A DNA stretch of 64,000 nt from Pollutibacter soli (GTDB lineage Bacteria; Bacteroidota; Bacteroidia; Chitinophagales; Chitinophagaceae): the NCBI GenBank assembly GCA_029269725.1, contig JARJHS010000003.1, forward strand, positions 216,292 through 280,291. Reading direction: 5' to 3'. This document shows, piece by piece, positions 45,062-54,706 of this stretch. Position 1 is the first letter of the stretch. Each line of letters starts with the position of its first letter. The notes under the pieces were generated by a model. The model was not told the DNA's origin and did no database searches. It worked only from the letters and a program-made list of their open reading frames with translations. The position numbers and the translations under genes are program-made.

Positions 45062-46813
45062 ATGGAAACAGAAACAATCAAGCAGCAGGCCGAAGCGCCT
45101 AAGCCCCAGACAACAACCATCAGCGGCAGCGAAGCCGTCTTACAGGCTTTGCTGGGTGAAGGCGTGGAAACCATATTTGGTTATCCCGGCGGAGCCATCA
45201 TGCCTATTTATGATGCGCTGTATGATTACAATGATAGATTAAATCACATTCTCGTACGCCATGAACAGGGTGCTATTCACGCAGCCCAGGGTTATGCACG
45301 TACTTCCGGACGCACAGGCGTGGTGTTCGCCACCAGCGGACCCGGCGCAACAAACCTGGTAACAGGCCTTGCAGATGCGATGATCGATTCAACCCCGGTG
45401 GTGTGTATCACCGGACAAGTGTTCGCTCATTTGCTGGGAACCGATGCGTTCCAGGAAACAGATGTGATCAATATCACAACGCCTGTCACCAAATGGAATT
45501 ACCAGGTGACTGACGCTACAGAAATTCCAGGTGTACTTGCAAAGGCATTTTATATCGCAGGAAGTGGACGTCCCGGGCCTGTAGTTATTGATATCACAAA
45601 GAACGCACAGCTGCAGATGTTTCCATGTCCGACTTACCAGAAATGTAGCCACATCCGCAGCTATCGCCCGAAACCAATCGTGAGAAAAGAATTTGTGGAG
45701 CAGGCTGCAAAACTGATCAATGAAGCTGAAAGACCATTCGTGATTTTCGGACAAGGTGTTATTCTCGGTAATGCTGAAAAAGAATTTATAAAGTTCATCG
45801 AAAAATCCGGGATTCCCTGCGCCTGGACGATCATGGGTATGAGTGCCATACCAACTGATCATCCGCTGGCAACAGGTATGCTGGGAATGCATGGCAACTA
45901 TGGCCCGAATTTATTAACGAATGAATGCGATGTGTTAATCGCAGTTGGCATGCGTTTCGATGATCGCGTAACCGGCCGCCTAGATAAATATGCAAAACAG
46001 GCAAAGGTTGTACACCTGGATATCGATCCTGCGGAAATAGATAAAAATGTGAAAGCTGCTGTTCCGGTATGGGGAGATTGCAAAGAAACTCTGCCGATGT
46101 TAACCGCGCTTGTAGAACAGAAATGTTATCCGCAGTGGTTACAGAAATTCAAAGACTGTCAGCAGAAAGAAGAAGATAAAGTCATTAAAGATGAACTGCA
46201 CCCGAAAACGGAAGTTCTCACCATGGGTGAAGTGATCGATGTACTCAATGAACTCACAAAAGGCGAAGCAGTAATTGTAACGGACGTAGGTCAGCACCAG
46301 ATGGTGGCTTGTCGTTACACGCACTTTACGAAATCAAGAAGTAATATTACCAGTGGTGGATTAGGTACGATGGGATTTGCTTTGCCAGCAGCCATCGGTG
46401 CAAAATTTGGTGCTCCGGACAGAACGGTTGTTGCCATTATTGGTGACGGTGGTTTTCAAATGACACTGCAGGAGTTGGGTACCATCATGCAGTTCCAGCC
46501 GAACGTGAAGATCATCATCCTTAATAATAATTTCCTTGGCATGGTGCGCCAGTGGCAACAACTCTTCCATGAAAAAAGATATTCTTTCGTGGATATCACC
46601 AGCCCTGATTTTGTACAGGTCGCGAAAGGCTTCAGCATACAAGGACACAGCATTCACGAAAGAGATAAACTCAGATCAGCACTCGAAACTATGCTGAATC
46701 ACAAAAGCAGCTACCTGCTCGAAGTGATGGTAGGCAAGGAAAACAATGTATTTCCGATGGTACCACAGGGACGGGGAGTAGCGGAGATTGTTTTATCGAA
46801 AGAAGAGGTTTAA
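45062..46813 (+). CDS. ilvB: Acetolactate synthase, large (catalytic) subunit
   Basis: A 583-residue ThDP enzyme that joins pyruvate with pyruvate or 2-oxobutyrate. It shows the activating Glu in VRHEQGAIHAAQGYAR, the FAD-binding central domain, and the ThDP motif GDGGFQMTLQELGT ... ILNNNFLGMVRQWQ. I chose the ATG of METETIKQ; a GTG 11 codons upstream would add residues with no family match. The stop sits in a heptamer array, and the small subunit follows. Confidence 0.97.
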   Translation: METETIKQQAEAPKPQTTTISGSEAVLQALLGEGVETIFGYPGGAIMPIYDALYDYNDRLNHILVRHEQGAIHAAQGYARTSGRTGVVFATSGPGATNLVTGLADAMIDSTPVVCITGQVFAHLLGTDAFQETDVINITTPVTKWNYQVTDATEIPGVLAKAFYIAGSGRPGPVVIDITKNAQLQMFPCPTYQKCSHIRSYRPKPIVRKEFVEQAAKLINEAERPFVIFGQGVILGNAEKEFIKFIEKSGIPCAWTIMGMSAIPTDHPLATGMLGMHGNYGPNLLTNECDVLIAVGMRFDDRVTGRLDKYAKQAKVVHLDIDPAEIDKNVKAAVPVWGDCKETLPMLTALVEQKCYPQWLQKFKDCQQKEEDKVIKDELHPKTEVLTMGEVIDVLNELTKGEAVIVTDVGQHQMVACRYTHFTKSRSNITSGGLGTMGFALPAAIGAKFGAPDRTVVAIIGDGGFQMTLQELGTIMQFQPNVKIIILNNNFLGMVRQWQQLFHEKRYSFVDITSPDFVQVAKGFSIQGHSIHERDKLRSALETMLNHKSSYLLEVMVGKENNVFPMVPQGRGVAEIVLSKEEV

Positions 46814-46865
46814 CGTTTAACGTTCAACGCCTGCCTGCCGGCAACGGCAGGTTCAACGTTGAACC
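46808..46865. repeat. Heptamer array and composite hairpin between ilvB and ilvN
   Basis: The array (gtttaac-gtttaac-gttcaac) is interrupted by a GC-rich inverted repeat (cctgcc / ggcagg) and resumes as gttcaac-gttgaac. Outer arms gttcaacg / cgttgaac can close over the inner stem into one hairpin with no T-tract. Confidence 0.8.
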
Positions 46866-46877
46866 AAAAATATCACA

Positions 46878-47468
46878 ATGAACAAACAGGAATATACAAT
46901 AACCGTCTACACTGAAAACCAGGTAGGCTTATTGAACCGCATCGCGATCATTTTTTCACGCAGGAAAATCAATATCGATAGTCTGAATACCTCTCCCTCG
47001 GAAGTAGAAAGTGTTCATCGTTTTACGATCGTGATCAATGAAACTGAAGATGTGGTGCGCAAACTTTGTCGTCAGATTGAAAAGCAGGTGGAGGTATTAA
47101 AAGCCTACTATAATACCAGCGATGAAATCGTTTGGCAGGAAATGGCGTTGTACAAAGTGAGCACCGACGAGATTGCAGAAAAAGTAAAAGTGGAAAGATT
47201 ACTCAGGCAATATGGCGCCCGGGCAGTAGTGATTCGTCATGATTATACTGTTTTCGAAACTACCGGTCATCGCGAGGAAACAGAAGCATTGGTACGGGTA
47301 CTTGAGCCATATGGCCTGATTGAGTTTGTACGCAGTGCACGTGTGGCGATCATCAAATCAAGTGAAGGATTTCATGAAAAATTACAACAGTTCGAATATC
47401 ATGAACCCAGTGAAACTGTTATAGAGAATGAATTTCTCAACGATAATGAGCAGGTGTTCAGTATGTAA
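46878..47468 (+). CDS. ilvN: Acetolactate synthase, small (regulatory) subunit
   Basis: A 196-residue regulatory subunit. An ACT domain (about 5-80) has YTITVYTENQVGLLNRIAII and RKINIDSLNTSPSEVESVHR; a C-terminal ALS-SS-C domain (about 90-175) follows. It binds valine and raises the activity of IlvB. The extension of about 20 residues at the end is acidic and not conserved in what I know of the family. It is co-transcribed with ilvB. Confidence 0.94.
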   Translation: MNKQEYTITVYTENQVGLLNRIAIIFSRRKINIDSLNTSPSEVESVHRFTIVINETEDVVRKLCRQIEKQVEVLKAYYNTSDEIVWQEMALYKVSTDEIAEKVKVERLLRQYGARAVVIRHDYTVFETTGHREETEALVRVLEPYGLIEFVRSARVAIIKSSEGFHEKLQQFEYHEPSETVIENEFLNDNEQVFSM

Positions 47469-47535
47469 GTATTAGTAAAATAGTTGTGACCCGACTTTTA
47501 AAATAAAAAAATAAAACCAACGTAAAACAATCATC

Positions 47536-48639
47536 ATGGCAAAACTCAATTTTGGTGGCGTAGTTGAAAATGTGATCACCAGAGAAGAATTCCCGCTAAG
47601 CAAAGCGCAGGAAGTATTGAAAAATGAAACTGTCGCTGTTATCGGTTATGGTGTACAAGGGCCCGGCCAGGCGCTGAATCAAAAGGACAATGGTATTAAC
47701 GTAATCGTTGGTCAACGTAAGAATTCAAAAACCTGGGATAAGGCTGTACGTGATGGTTTTGTTCCTGGTGAAACATTATTTGAAATTGAAGAGGCATTGC
47801 AAAGAGGCACCATTATTTGTTACCTGCTGAGCGATGCAGCACAAATAGCTTTGTGGCCCACAGTTGAAAAATACCTCACGCCGGGAAAAGCACTTTATTT
47901 CTCTCATGGTTTTGGCATCACATTTAACGAGCAGACAAAAATTCTTCCACCGAAAGATGTTGATGTATTTCTTGTTGCACCAAAAGGAAGTGGCACGTCA
48001 TTGCGTCGCATGTTTTTACAGGGCCGCGGTCTGAACAGTTCATATGCCATTTACCAGGACGCAACAGGCAAAGCATTTGACAGAGTTGTTGCCCTGGGTA
48101 TTGCAGTAGGCAGTGGATACCTTTTTGAAACCAATTTCAAAAAAGAAGTTTACTCAGATCTTACTGGTGAGCGCGGAACATTGATGGGTGCTATCCAGGG
48201 AATTTTTGCTGCACAGTACCAGGTGTTGCGGGATAAGGGACATACACCTAGTGAGGCATTCAACGAAACAGTTGAAGAGCTTACACAATCACTCATGCCT
48301 CTCGTTGCAGAAAATGGTATGGACTGGATGTATGCGAACTGTTCAACAACTGCACAACGCGGTGCCCTCGACTGGTGGAAAAAATTCCGTGATGCAACAG
48401 CGCCTGTCTTTAAAGAATTGTATGAGAGCGTTGCTGCAGGAAAAGAGTCACAGCGTTCCATCGATTCAAATAGTCAACCCGACTATCGCGAAAAACTGGA
48501 AGCTGAGTTAAAAGAATTAAGAGAAAGCGAGATGTGGCAGGCTGGCAAAACCGTAAGAAGCCTGCGACCTGAGAACCAGGTTGTAGATGGCGGTTCTGAA
48601 AAAGAACTGAAGCCAGCCGGCACTCTCGCTAACGCATGA
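47536..48639 (+). CDS. ilvC: Ketol-acid reductoisomerase, fungal-like type
   Basis: A 367-residue Mg- and NADPH-dependent enzyme for the second shared step of Val and Ile synthesis. The nucleotide loop is GYGVQG (37-42). LLSDAAQ, SHGFGITF, APKGSGTSLRRMF, GRGLNSSYA, SDLTGERGTLMGAIQG and the C-terminal PDYREKLEAEL are visible. GPGQALN after the glycine loop, GRGLNSSYA and the C-terminal RSLRPENQ resemble, from memory, the yeast Ilv5 enzyme more than the E. coli or common class I bacterial forms. A strong hairpin follows the stop. Confidence 0.95.
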   Translation: MAKLNFGGVVENVITREEFPLSKAQEVLKNETVAVIGYGVQGPGQALNQKDNGINVIVGQRKNSKTWDKAVRDGFVPGETLFEIEEALQRGTIICYLLSDAAQIALWPTVEKYLTPGKALYFSHGFGITFNEQTKILPPKDVDVFLVAPKGSGTSLRRMFLQGRGLNSSYAIYQDATGKAFDRVVALGIAVGSGYLFETNFKKEVYSDLTGERGTLMGAIQGIFAAQYQVLRDKGHTPSEAFNETVEELTQSLMPLVAENGMDWMYANCSTTAQRGALDWWKKFRDATAPVFKELYESVAAGKESQRSIDSNSQPDYREKLEAELKELRESEMWQAGKTVRSLRPENQVVDGGSEKELKPAGTLANA

Positions 48640-48650
48640 TATCATTACAC

Positions 48651-48684
48651 AACAGCAGCACCGCTTATTTTCGGTGCTGCTGTT
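48651..48684 (+). terminator. Hairpin between ilvC and ilvA
   Basis: A perfect 13-bp stem (aacagcagcaccg / cggtgctgctgtt) with an eight-base loop. There is no real T-tract after it, so it may be a processing or stability element rather than a true terminator. Confidence 0.55.
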
Positions 48685-48702
48685 CTGAAAACTTGTCAAG
48701 AT

Positions 48703-49989
48703 ATGTCAGAAACAGTACAGGCTGAAAAACCAATGGTGGTAAATCCGTTCGGGCCAATGGGTTTAAATATCCGAAAGGCTGCGGAACGATTAAAAAAAGT
48801 CGTTACCAAAACGCCATTGTCACTCAATTTAAATCTGTCGCACAGGTATAACTGCCAGGTATACCTGAAAAGAGAAGATCTGCAAATTGTAAGAAGCTAT
48901 AAACTCCGCGGCGCATTTAATATGATGAGCAGCCTATCGCCTGAAAAACTAAGTCACGGTGTAGTGTGTGCAAGCGCAGGAAATCATGCACAGGGCTTTG
49001 CCTACAGCTGTCAGAAGTTGCAGGTACATGGTGTTGTATTTATGCCGGTGATTACTCCAAGACAAAAAATCCGCCAGACAAAAATGTTTGGTGGAGAATG
49101 GATCGAAATAAAACTGCAGGGTGACACTTTTGATGATTGCGCAATCGCTGCAAAAAAATTTACTGAAGAAAACGAGATGATATTTATCCCACCGTTTGAT
49201 GATTTCAGAATCATCGAAGGCCAGGGGACTGTTGGCGTTGAAATTCTTGATGAATTACCGGATCCTGATTTTCTTTTTGTACCTGTGGGCGGTGGTGGAT
49301 TAACTGCGGGTGTTGGCGCATACTTCAGCGCTTATGCGCCGAACTGCACGATTATCGGTCTCGAGCCGGAGGGAGCTCCTTCGATGAACGAAGCTTTAAA
49401 AGCCGGTGAGCCTGTGACTCTTCCGCAGATCGACAGATTTGTTGATGGCGCCGCCGTTAAACGCGTCGGTGATCTTACCTTCTCTATATGTAAGGAAGTA
49501 ATTGATGAAATGTGCCTCGTTCCTGAGGGAAAAGTTTGTTCAACCATCTTGAAATTATACAACGAAGACGCGATCGTTGTTGAACCTGCCGGCGCAATGT
49601 CGATAGCGGCTCTTGATCAGTATGCGGACAGAATCGTTGGCAAAAAAGTGGTTTGTATTGTCAGCGGAAGTAATAACGATATCGATAGAATGCCCGAAAT
49701 CAAGGAACGTTCTTTACAATATGAAGGACTCAAACATTATTTCCTCATTTCTTTTGTACAGCGCCCAGGCGCTTTACGGGAATTTCTGAATGATGTACTC
49801 GGACCGACCGACGATATCACCAGGTTTGAGTATATGCAGAAAACCAACAAAGAAGCGGGACCAGCTTTGGTAGGAATTGAGCTGCAAAGTAAAAATGATT
49901 ATAACTCGCTGTTACATCGGATGAAAACCAGCGGGATCAATTATTCCGAGATCAATAAGGACGACAAATTGTTCGGTTACCTGATCTGA
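48703..49989 (+). CDS. ilvA: Threonine dehydratase (biosynthetic)
   Basis: A 428-residue PLP enzyme that makes 2-oxobutyrate for isoleucine. Lys67 in RSYKLRGAFNMM is the PLP lysine; CASAGNHAQGFAYSC and the glycine loop VGGGGLTAGVGAY bind the cofactor phosphate. The C-terminal 90 residues form a single ACT-like regulatory domain (HYFLISFVQRPGALREFLND), shorter than the double domain of E. coli IlvA. It closes the isoleucine-valine set. Confidence 0.95.
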   Translation: MSETVQAEKPMVVNPFGPMGLNIRKAAERLKKVVTKTPLSLNLNLSHRYNCQVYLKREDLQIVRSYKLRGAFNMMSSLSPEKLSHGVVCASAGNHAQGFAYSCQKLQVHGVVFMPVITPRQKIRQTKMFGGEWIEIKLQGDTFDDCAIAAKKFTEENEMIFIPPFDDFRIIEGQGTVGVEILDELPDPDFLFVPVGGGGLTAGVGAYFSAYAPNCTIIGLEPEGAPSMNEALKAGEPVTLPQIDRFVDGAAVKRVGDLTFSICKEVIDEMCLVPEGKVCSTILKLYNEDAIVVEPAGAMSIAALDQYADRIVGKKVVCIVSGSNNDIDRMPEIKERSLQYEGLKHYFLISFVQRPGALREFLNDVLGPTDDITRFEYMQKTNKEAGPALVGIELQSKNDYNSLLHRMKTSGINYSEINKDDKLFGYLI

Positions 49990-50175
49990 TTTTTCCATCT
50001 GACCCCACTCCTGTATCCGGAAAGACCCTGATTGGAAAAACCTGTGGAAAATAATCTGCGGCTCTTCATTTAAATAGGGTTTTTATTCGTATTTTTAAAG
50101 AGATGCTTGCTATTATTTTGTATTTCCGTACAATATAACGGCTATTTATTAAATAATTTCTAACAACGCTCCAAT
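49990..50175. other. Promoter region of gltBD
   Basis: 186 bp without a gene, very AT-rich over the last 120 bp, with ttattttg at about 50113-50120 as a near match to a -7 element. No terminator with T-tract was found after ilvA. Confidence 0.35.
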
Positions 50176-53100
50176 ATGGCAAGCAACCTTGGACTGTATC
50201 GTCCCGAGTTTGAACACGATGCATGCGGCATAGGCTTCGTCGCAAATATCAAAGGGAACAAAAATCACCAGATCGTATCTGACGCACTGACCATATTGGA
50301 AAATATGGAACACCGTGGCGCGTGTGGTTGTGAGAGCAACACCGGTGATGGCGCTGGTCTGCTGATTCAGACTCCCCATGAGTTTTTCTTCGAAGAATGT
50401 CTGAAGCTTGGTGTTCATCTTCCCGCATTCGGGAAGTATGGTGTCGGATTTATTTTCTTCCCGAAAGAGATCCGCCTTCGTGAGGAATGCCGCGATATTT
50501 TCAACAGAACAGCCGAGAAACTTGGCCTTGAAATTCTGACTTATCGTAAGGTTCCGGTTAATCCATCTGATATAGGGCCAACAGCGTTGTCTGTTGAGCC
50601 GGAAATGGAACAGGTATTCATTGCCTGTCCGGATCATATCAACGACCCCATGGCTTTCGAAAGAAAGTTATTTGTGTTGAGGAACCATGCAAGTCACATC
50701 ATTAATAATACTGTTCGACGCGATCAGATCGGATTCTACATCGCATCGCTTTCCTATAAAATTGTTGTTTATAAAGGTCAGCTGACGAGCCACCAGGTTC
50801 GTGGATATTTCCCTGACCTTAGCAACAAACGGGTGGTGAGCGCATTCGGACTTATACATTCGCGCTTTGCGACCAATACTTTTCCCTCATGGAAACTTGC
50901 ACAGCCATTCCGTTTCATCGCCCATAACGGTGAAATCAATACACTACAGGGTAACCTGAACTGGTTAAGATCGAGCGAAAAAGGTTTTACATCTCCGTAC
51001 TTCACGAGGGAAGAAATGGATATGTTACTGCCTATCGTGACCAATGGTCAATCAGATTCTGCAAGTTTGGATAACGTGATTGAACTGCTGACCATGACGG
51101 GCCGTAGTTTACCACATGTGATGATGATGCTGATTCCAGAAGCATGGGATGGTAATGATCAGATGGATCCGGTGAAAAAAGCATTTTATGAGTACCACGC
51201 TTCTATGATGGAACCCTGGGATGGACCGGCTTCTATTTCATTTACCGATGGAAAAATGATCGGTGCTACACTGGATAGAAACGGGCTTCGTCCTTCAAGG
51301 TATTGTGTTACAAAGGATGATCGCGTGATCATGGCTTCGGAGTCTGGTGTATTGCCGGTTGATCCTGCAATGATCATTGAAAAAGGAAGATTACAGCCGG
51401 GTAAAATGTTTGTGGTGGATATGGAACAGGGGCGCATCATCAGCGATGAGGAATTGAAAGCGTCTATATGTTCCCGTAAGCCATATGCTGACTGGCTGAA
51501 TAAATACAAGATCCGTTTGAATGAATTACCTGAACCAAGGATTTCATTCACTCACCTGAAGCACGACCAGGTTTTTAAATACCAGAAAGCTTTTGGATAT
51601 ACTTCGGAAGACCTGGAAACCATCGTCGCTCCAATGGCGCTTGATGGTAAGGAACCAGTAGGTTCGATGGGAACGGATGTACCATTAGCTGTACTGAGCG
51701 ATCAACCGCAGCATCTCAGCAGTTATTTCAAACAGTTGTTTGCACAGGTAACCAATCCGCCGATAGACCCTATACGTGAACGTTTGGTGATGTCGCTTGC
51801 AACATTTGTAGGTAATAATGGTAATATGCTGATCGAAGATCCCATCAGTTGTCATACCGTTGCGCTGAAGCACCCGGTATTGACAAATCATGACCTGGAA
51901 AAAATCCGCAGTATAGATACCGGCATATTCCAGGCAAAAACACTGCAATGTTATTTCCGCGCTGATGGAAAGCCGGGATCGCTGAAAGCCGCGCTGGACC
52001 GCGTCTGCCGCTATGCTGTAGATGCAGTGGAAGACGGATTTGAAGTGTTGATTCTGCAGGATCGCGCGGTGGATTCGGAACATGCTCCTATTCCTTCATT
52101 ACTCGCGACTGCAGCAATTCACCACCACCTGATCCGCAAAGGTTTCAGAGGTAAAGTAGGAATTGTAGTGGAAGCAGGTGACGTTTGGGAAGTACATCAC
52201 TTCGCATGTCTCCTTGCATTCGGCGCAACTGCGATCAATCCTTATCTCGCACTTTCGTCTATACGTGACATGAAGGATACCGGCAGACTCATCACTGACC
52301 TGGACGGTGAACAGCTGAAAAAAAATTACGTGAAGGCAGTGAATGATGGTTTGCTGAAAGTGTTCTCAAAAATGGGAATCTCCACACTCCAGTCCTACCA
52401 GGGAGCGCAAATATTTGAAATCATCGGTCTGAACAGCGATGTTGTTGATAAATATTTCACAGGCGCAGTATCAAGGATCCAGGGAATGGGCCTGGATGAG
52501 ATCGCTCGTGAATCTCTGGCAAAACATTATCTGTCATTCAGCAGAAAAGATCTTCCTGTTGACAAATTACCGGTGGGTGGAATCTACCAATGGAAAAGAA
52601 AAGGTGAATTCCATCTTTTCAATCCGCAGACTATTCACCTCTTGCAGCATTCGACAAGGGTTAATGATTACAATACCTTCAAAAAATATTCAAAGGCGGT
52701 AAATGATCAGTCGGAAAAAGCATGCACACTGAGAAGCCTGCTGACTTTTAAACCGACAAGGCCTTCGATTTCGATTGATGAAGTTGAACCTGCAGAAAAC
52801 ATCTATAAGAGATTTGCTACAGGTGCGATGTCCTTCGGATCTATCTCCTGGGAAGCACATACAACTCTGGCGATCGCAATGAATCGTCTTGGTGCAAAGA
52901 GCAATACGGGTGAAGGCGGAGAAGATGAAAAAAGATATGAACGCTTGCCTAACGGCGACTCCATGCGTTCTGCAATCAAACAGGTTGCTTCTGCACGTTT
53001 TGGTGTGACAAGTCAGTACCTGACGGAAGCTGATGAATTACAGATCAAAATGGCACAGGGTGCAAAGCCTGGTGAAGGCGGGCAGTTGCCTGGCCATAAA

Positions 53101-54696
53101 GTTGATGACTGGATCGGTCGTGTGAGACATAGCACACCAGGAGTAGGTTTGATCTCTCCCCCACCGCATCACGACATTTATTCTATCGAGGATCTTGCAC
53201 AATTGATCTTCGATCTCAAAAATTCAAACAGAACTGCAAGGATCAGCGTTAAGCTGGTGTCCAAAGCAGGTGTTGGTACAATAGCAGCGGGTGTTGCAAA
53301 AGCGAAATCAGATGTGATCCTGGTTTCAGGATTTGATGGTGGAACGGGAGCGTCGCCTGTAAGCTCAATAAAACATGCAGGTTTGCCATGGGAACTTGGT
53401 CTTGCGGAATCACATCAGACACTTGTACAAAACCGTTTGCGCAGTCGTGTGGTTTTGCAGACTGATGGTCAGCTAAAAACAGGAAGGGATATTGCAATAG
53501 CGACATTGCTTGGTGCAGAGGAATGGGGTGTGGCAACTGCTGCGCTTGTTGTAGAAGGTTGTATCCTTATGCGCAAATGCCATCTGAATACATGCCCTGT
53601 TGGTGTTGCTACGCAGGATCCTGAACTCAGAAGGCGCTTTAACGGTGCCGCCGATCACGTGGTGAATTTCATAAAATTCCTCACCCGTGAACTTCGGGAA
53701 ATCATGGCTGAATTAGGATACCGCACTGTTGAGGAAATGGTCGGACAGGTAGAAAACCTCGCAGCACGCGATAATATCAATCACTGGAAATACAGCAAAT
53801 TAGATCTTTCGCCTATTCTGTACCGTGAGCCATCATCTCCATACGTTGGTCAGTACAAACAGGAAGAACAGGATCATGGTTTAGCTTCTGTACTCGACTG
53901 GCAGCTGATAGATAAAGCAAAGGCGGCGTTGGATAGCGGAGAAAAAGTGTATGGCGAGTTTGCGATCAGGAATACAGATCGTACCACAGGCACCATGCTT
54001 TCGAATGAAATTTCAAAGAAGTACAAAGGCGAAGGCTTACCGGACAATACCATTCATTTTAAATTCAATGGTACTGCCGGACAAAGTTTTGGCGCCTTTA
54101 ATACGCGTGGGGTAACCCTTGAACTGGAAGGAGATGCAAATGACTATTTCGGAAAAGGATTAAGTGGCGCTAAACTCGTTATTTATCCTCCGAGAGAAGC
54201 TGGCTATACACCGGAAGAAAATATCATCATCGGAAACGTTGCATTCTATGGCGCCACTTCCGGGACTGCATATATCCGCGGAAAAGCAGGCGAACGCTTC
54301 TGTGTTCGTAACTCGGGCGGTGAAGCAGTTGTAGAAGGTGTAGGTGATCATGGTTGTGAATATATGACCGGGGGTACTGTAGTGATCCTTGGTTCAACAG
54401 GAAGAAACTTTGCAGCGGGTATGAGTGGTGGTATCGCTTATGTGTATGATATCAATAATAAATTCAGCTCATTGGTCAACCCGGAAATGGTTGATCTGGA
54501 TCCTGTTGAAAATGGTGACGCATCCAGACTGAAACAATTGATTTACGATCACTATCTCCATACAGGAAGTACAGTTGCGAAATTCGTTCTTGACGATTTC
54601 GACAACCAGCTCCAGCATTTCATTAAAGTGTTTCCTAAAGATTATAAGAAAGCATTACAGGTTAAGCCTGCAGTATTAAATACCATCAACAAATAA
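50176..54696 (+). CDS. gltB: Glutamate synthase, large subunit
   Basis: A 1506-residue enzyme that transfers the amide of glutamine to 2-oxoglutarate. The N-terminal class II amidotransferase has the conserved CGIGF (Cys18) after a short propeptide. A central domain and the FMN-binding synthase domain follow (GAKSNTGEGGED, PGEGGQLPGHKV, SGFDGGTGASP). The 3Fe-4S cysteine group is CILMRKCHLNTCPVGVATQ. The C-terminal domain is a GXGXG-rich beta-helix (GGEAVVEGVGDHGCEYMTGG). GltD follows after 10 bp. Confidence 0.98.
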   Translation: MASNLGLYRPEFEHDACGIGFVANIKGNKNHQIVSDALTILENMEHRGACGCESNTGDGAGLLIQTPHEFFFEECLKLGVHLPAFGKYGVGFIFFPKEIRLREECRDIFNRTAEKLGLEILTYRKVPVNPSDIGPTALSVEPEMEQVFIACPDHINDPMAFERKLFVLRNHASHIINNTVRRDQIGFYIASLSYKIVVYKGQLTSHQVRGYFPDLSNKRVVSAFGLIHSRFATNTFPSWKLAQPFRFIAHNGEINTLQGNLNWLRSSEKGFTSPYFTREEMDMLLPIVTNGQSDSASLDNVIELLTMTGRSLPHVMMMLIPEAWDGNDQMDPVKKAFYEYHASMMEPWDGPASISFTDGKMIGATLDRNGLRPSRYCVTKDDRVIMASESGVLPVDPAMIIEKGRLQPGKMFVVDMEQGRIISDEELKASICSRKPYADWLNKYKIRLNELPEPRISFTHLKHDQVFKYQKAFGYTSEDLETIVAPMALDGKEPVGSMGTDVPLAVLSDQPQHLSSYFKQLFAQVTNPPIDPIRERLVMSLATFVGNNGNMLIEDPISCHTVALKHPVLTNHDLEKIRSIDTGIFQAKTLQCYFRADGKPGSLKAALDRVCRYAVDAVEDGFEVLILQDRAVDSEHAPIPSLLATAAIHHHLIRKGFRGKVGIVVEAGDVWEVHHFACLLAFGATAINPYLALSSIRDMKDTGRLITDLDGEQLKKNYVKAVNDGLLKVFSKMGISTLQSYQGAQIFEIIGLNSDVVDKYFTGAVSRIQGMGLDEIARESLAKHYLSFSRKDLPVDKLPVGGIYQWKRKGEFHLFNPQTIHLLQHSTRVNDYNTFKKYSKAVNDQSEKACTLRSLLTFKPTRPSISIDEVEPAENIYKRFATGAMSFGSISWEAHTTLAIAMNRLGAKSNTGEGGEDEKRYERLPNGDSMRSAIKQVASARFGVTSQYLTEADELQIKMAQGAKPGEGGQLPGHKVDDWIGRVRHSTPGVGLISPPPHHDIYSIEDLAQLIFDLKNSNRTARISVKLVSKAGVGTIAAGVAKAKSDVILVSGFDGGTGASPVSSIKHAGLPWELGLAESHQTLVQNRLRSRVVLQTDGQLKTGRDIAIATLLGAEEWGVATAALVVEGCILMRKCHLNTCPVGVATQDPELRRRFNGAADHVVNFIKFLTRELREIMAELGYRTVEEMVGQVENLAARDNINHWKYSKLDLSPILYREPSSPYVGQYKQEEQDHGLASVLDWQLIDKAKAALDSGEKVYGEFAIRNTDRTTGTMLSNEISKKYKGEGLPDNTIHFKFNGTAGQSFGAFNTRGVTLELEGDANDYFGKGLSGAKLVIYPPREAGYTPEENIIIGNVAFYGATSGTAYIRGKAGERFCVRNSGGEAVVEGVGDHGCEYMTGGTVVILGSTGRNFAAGMSGGIAYVYDINNKFSSLVNPEMVDLDPVENGDASRLKQLIYDHYLHTGSTVAKFVLDDFDNQLQHFIKVFPKDYKKALQVKPAVLNTINK

Positions 54697-54706
54697 GTAG
54701 TCAGCA

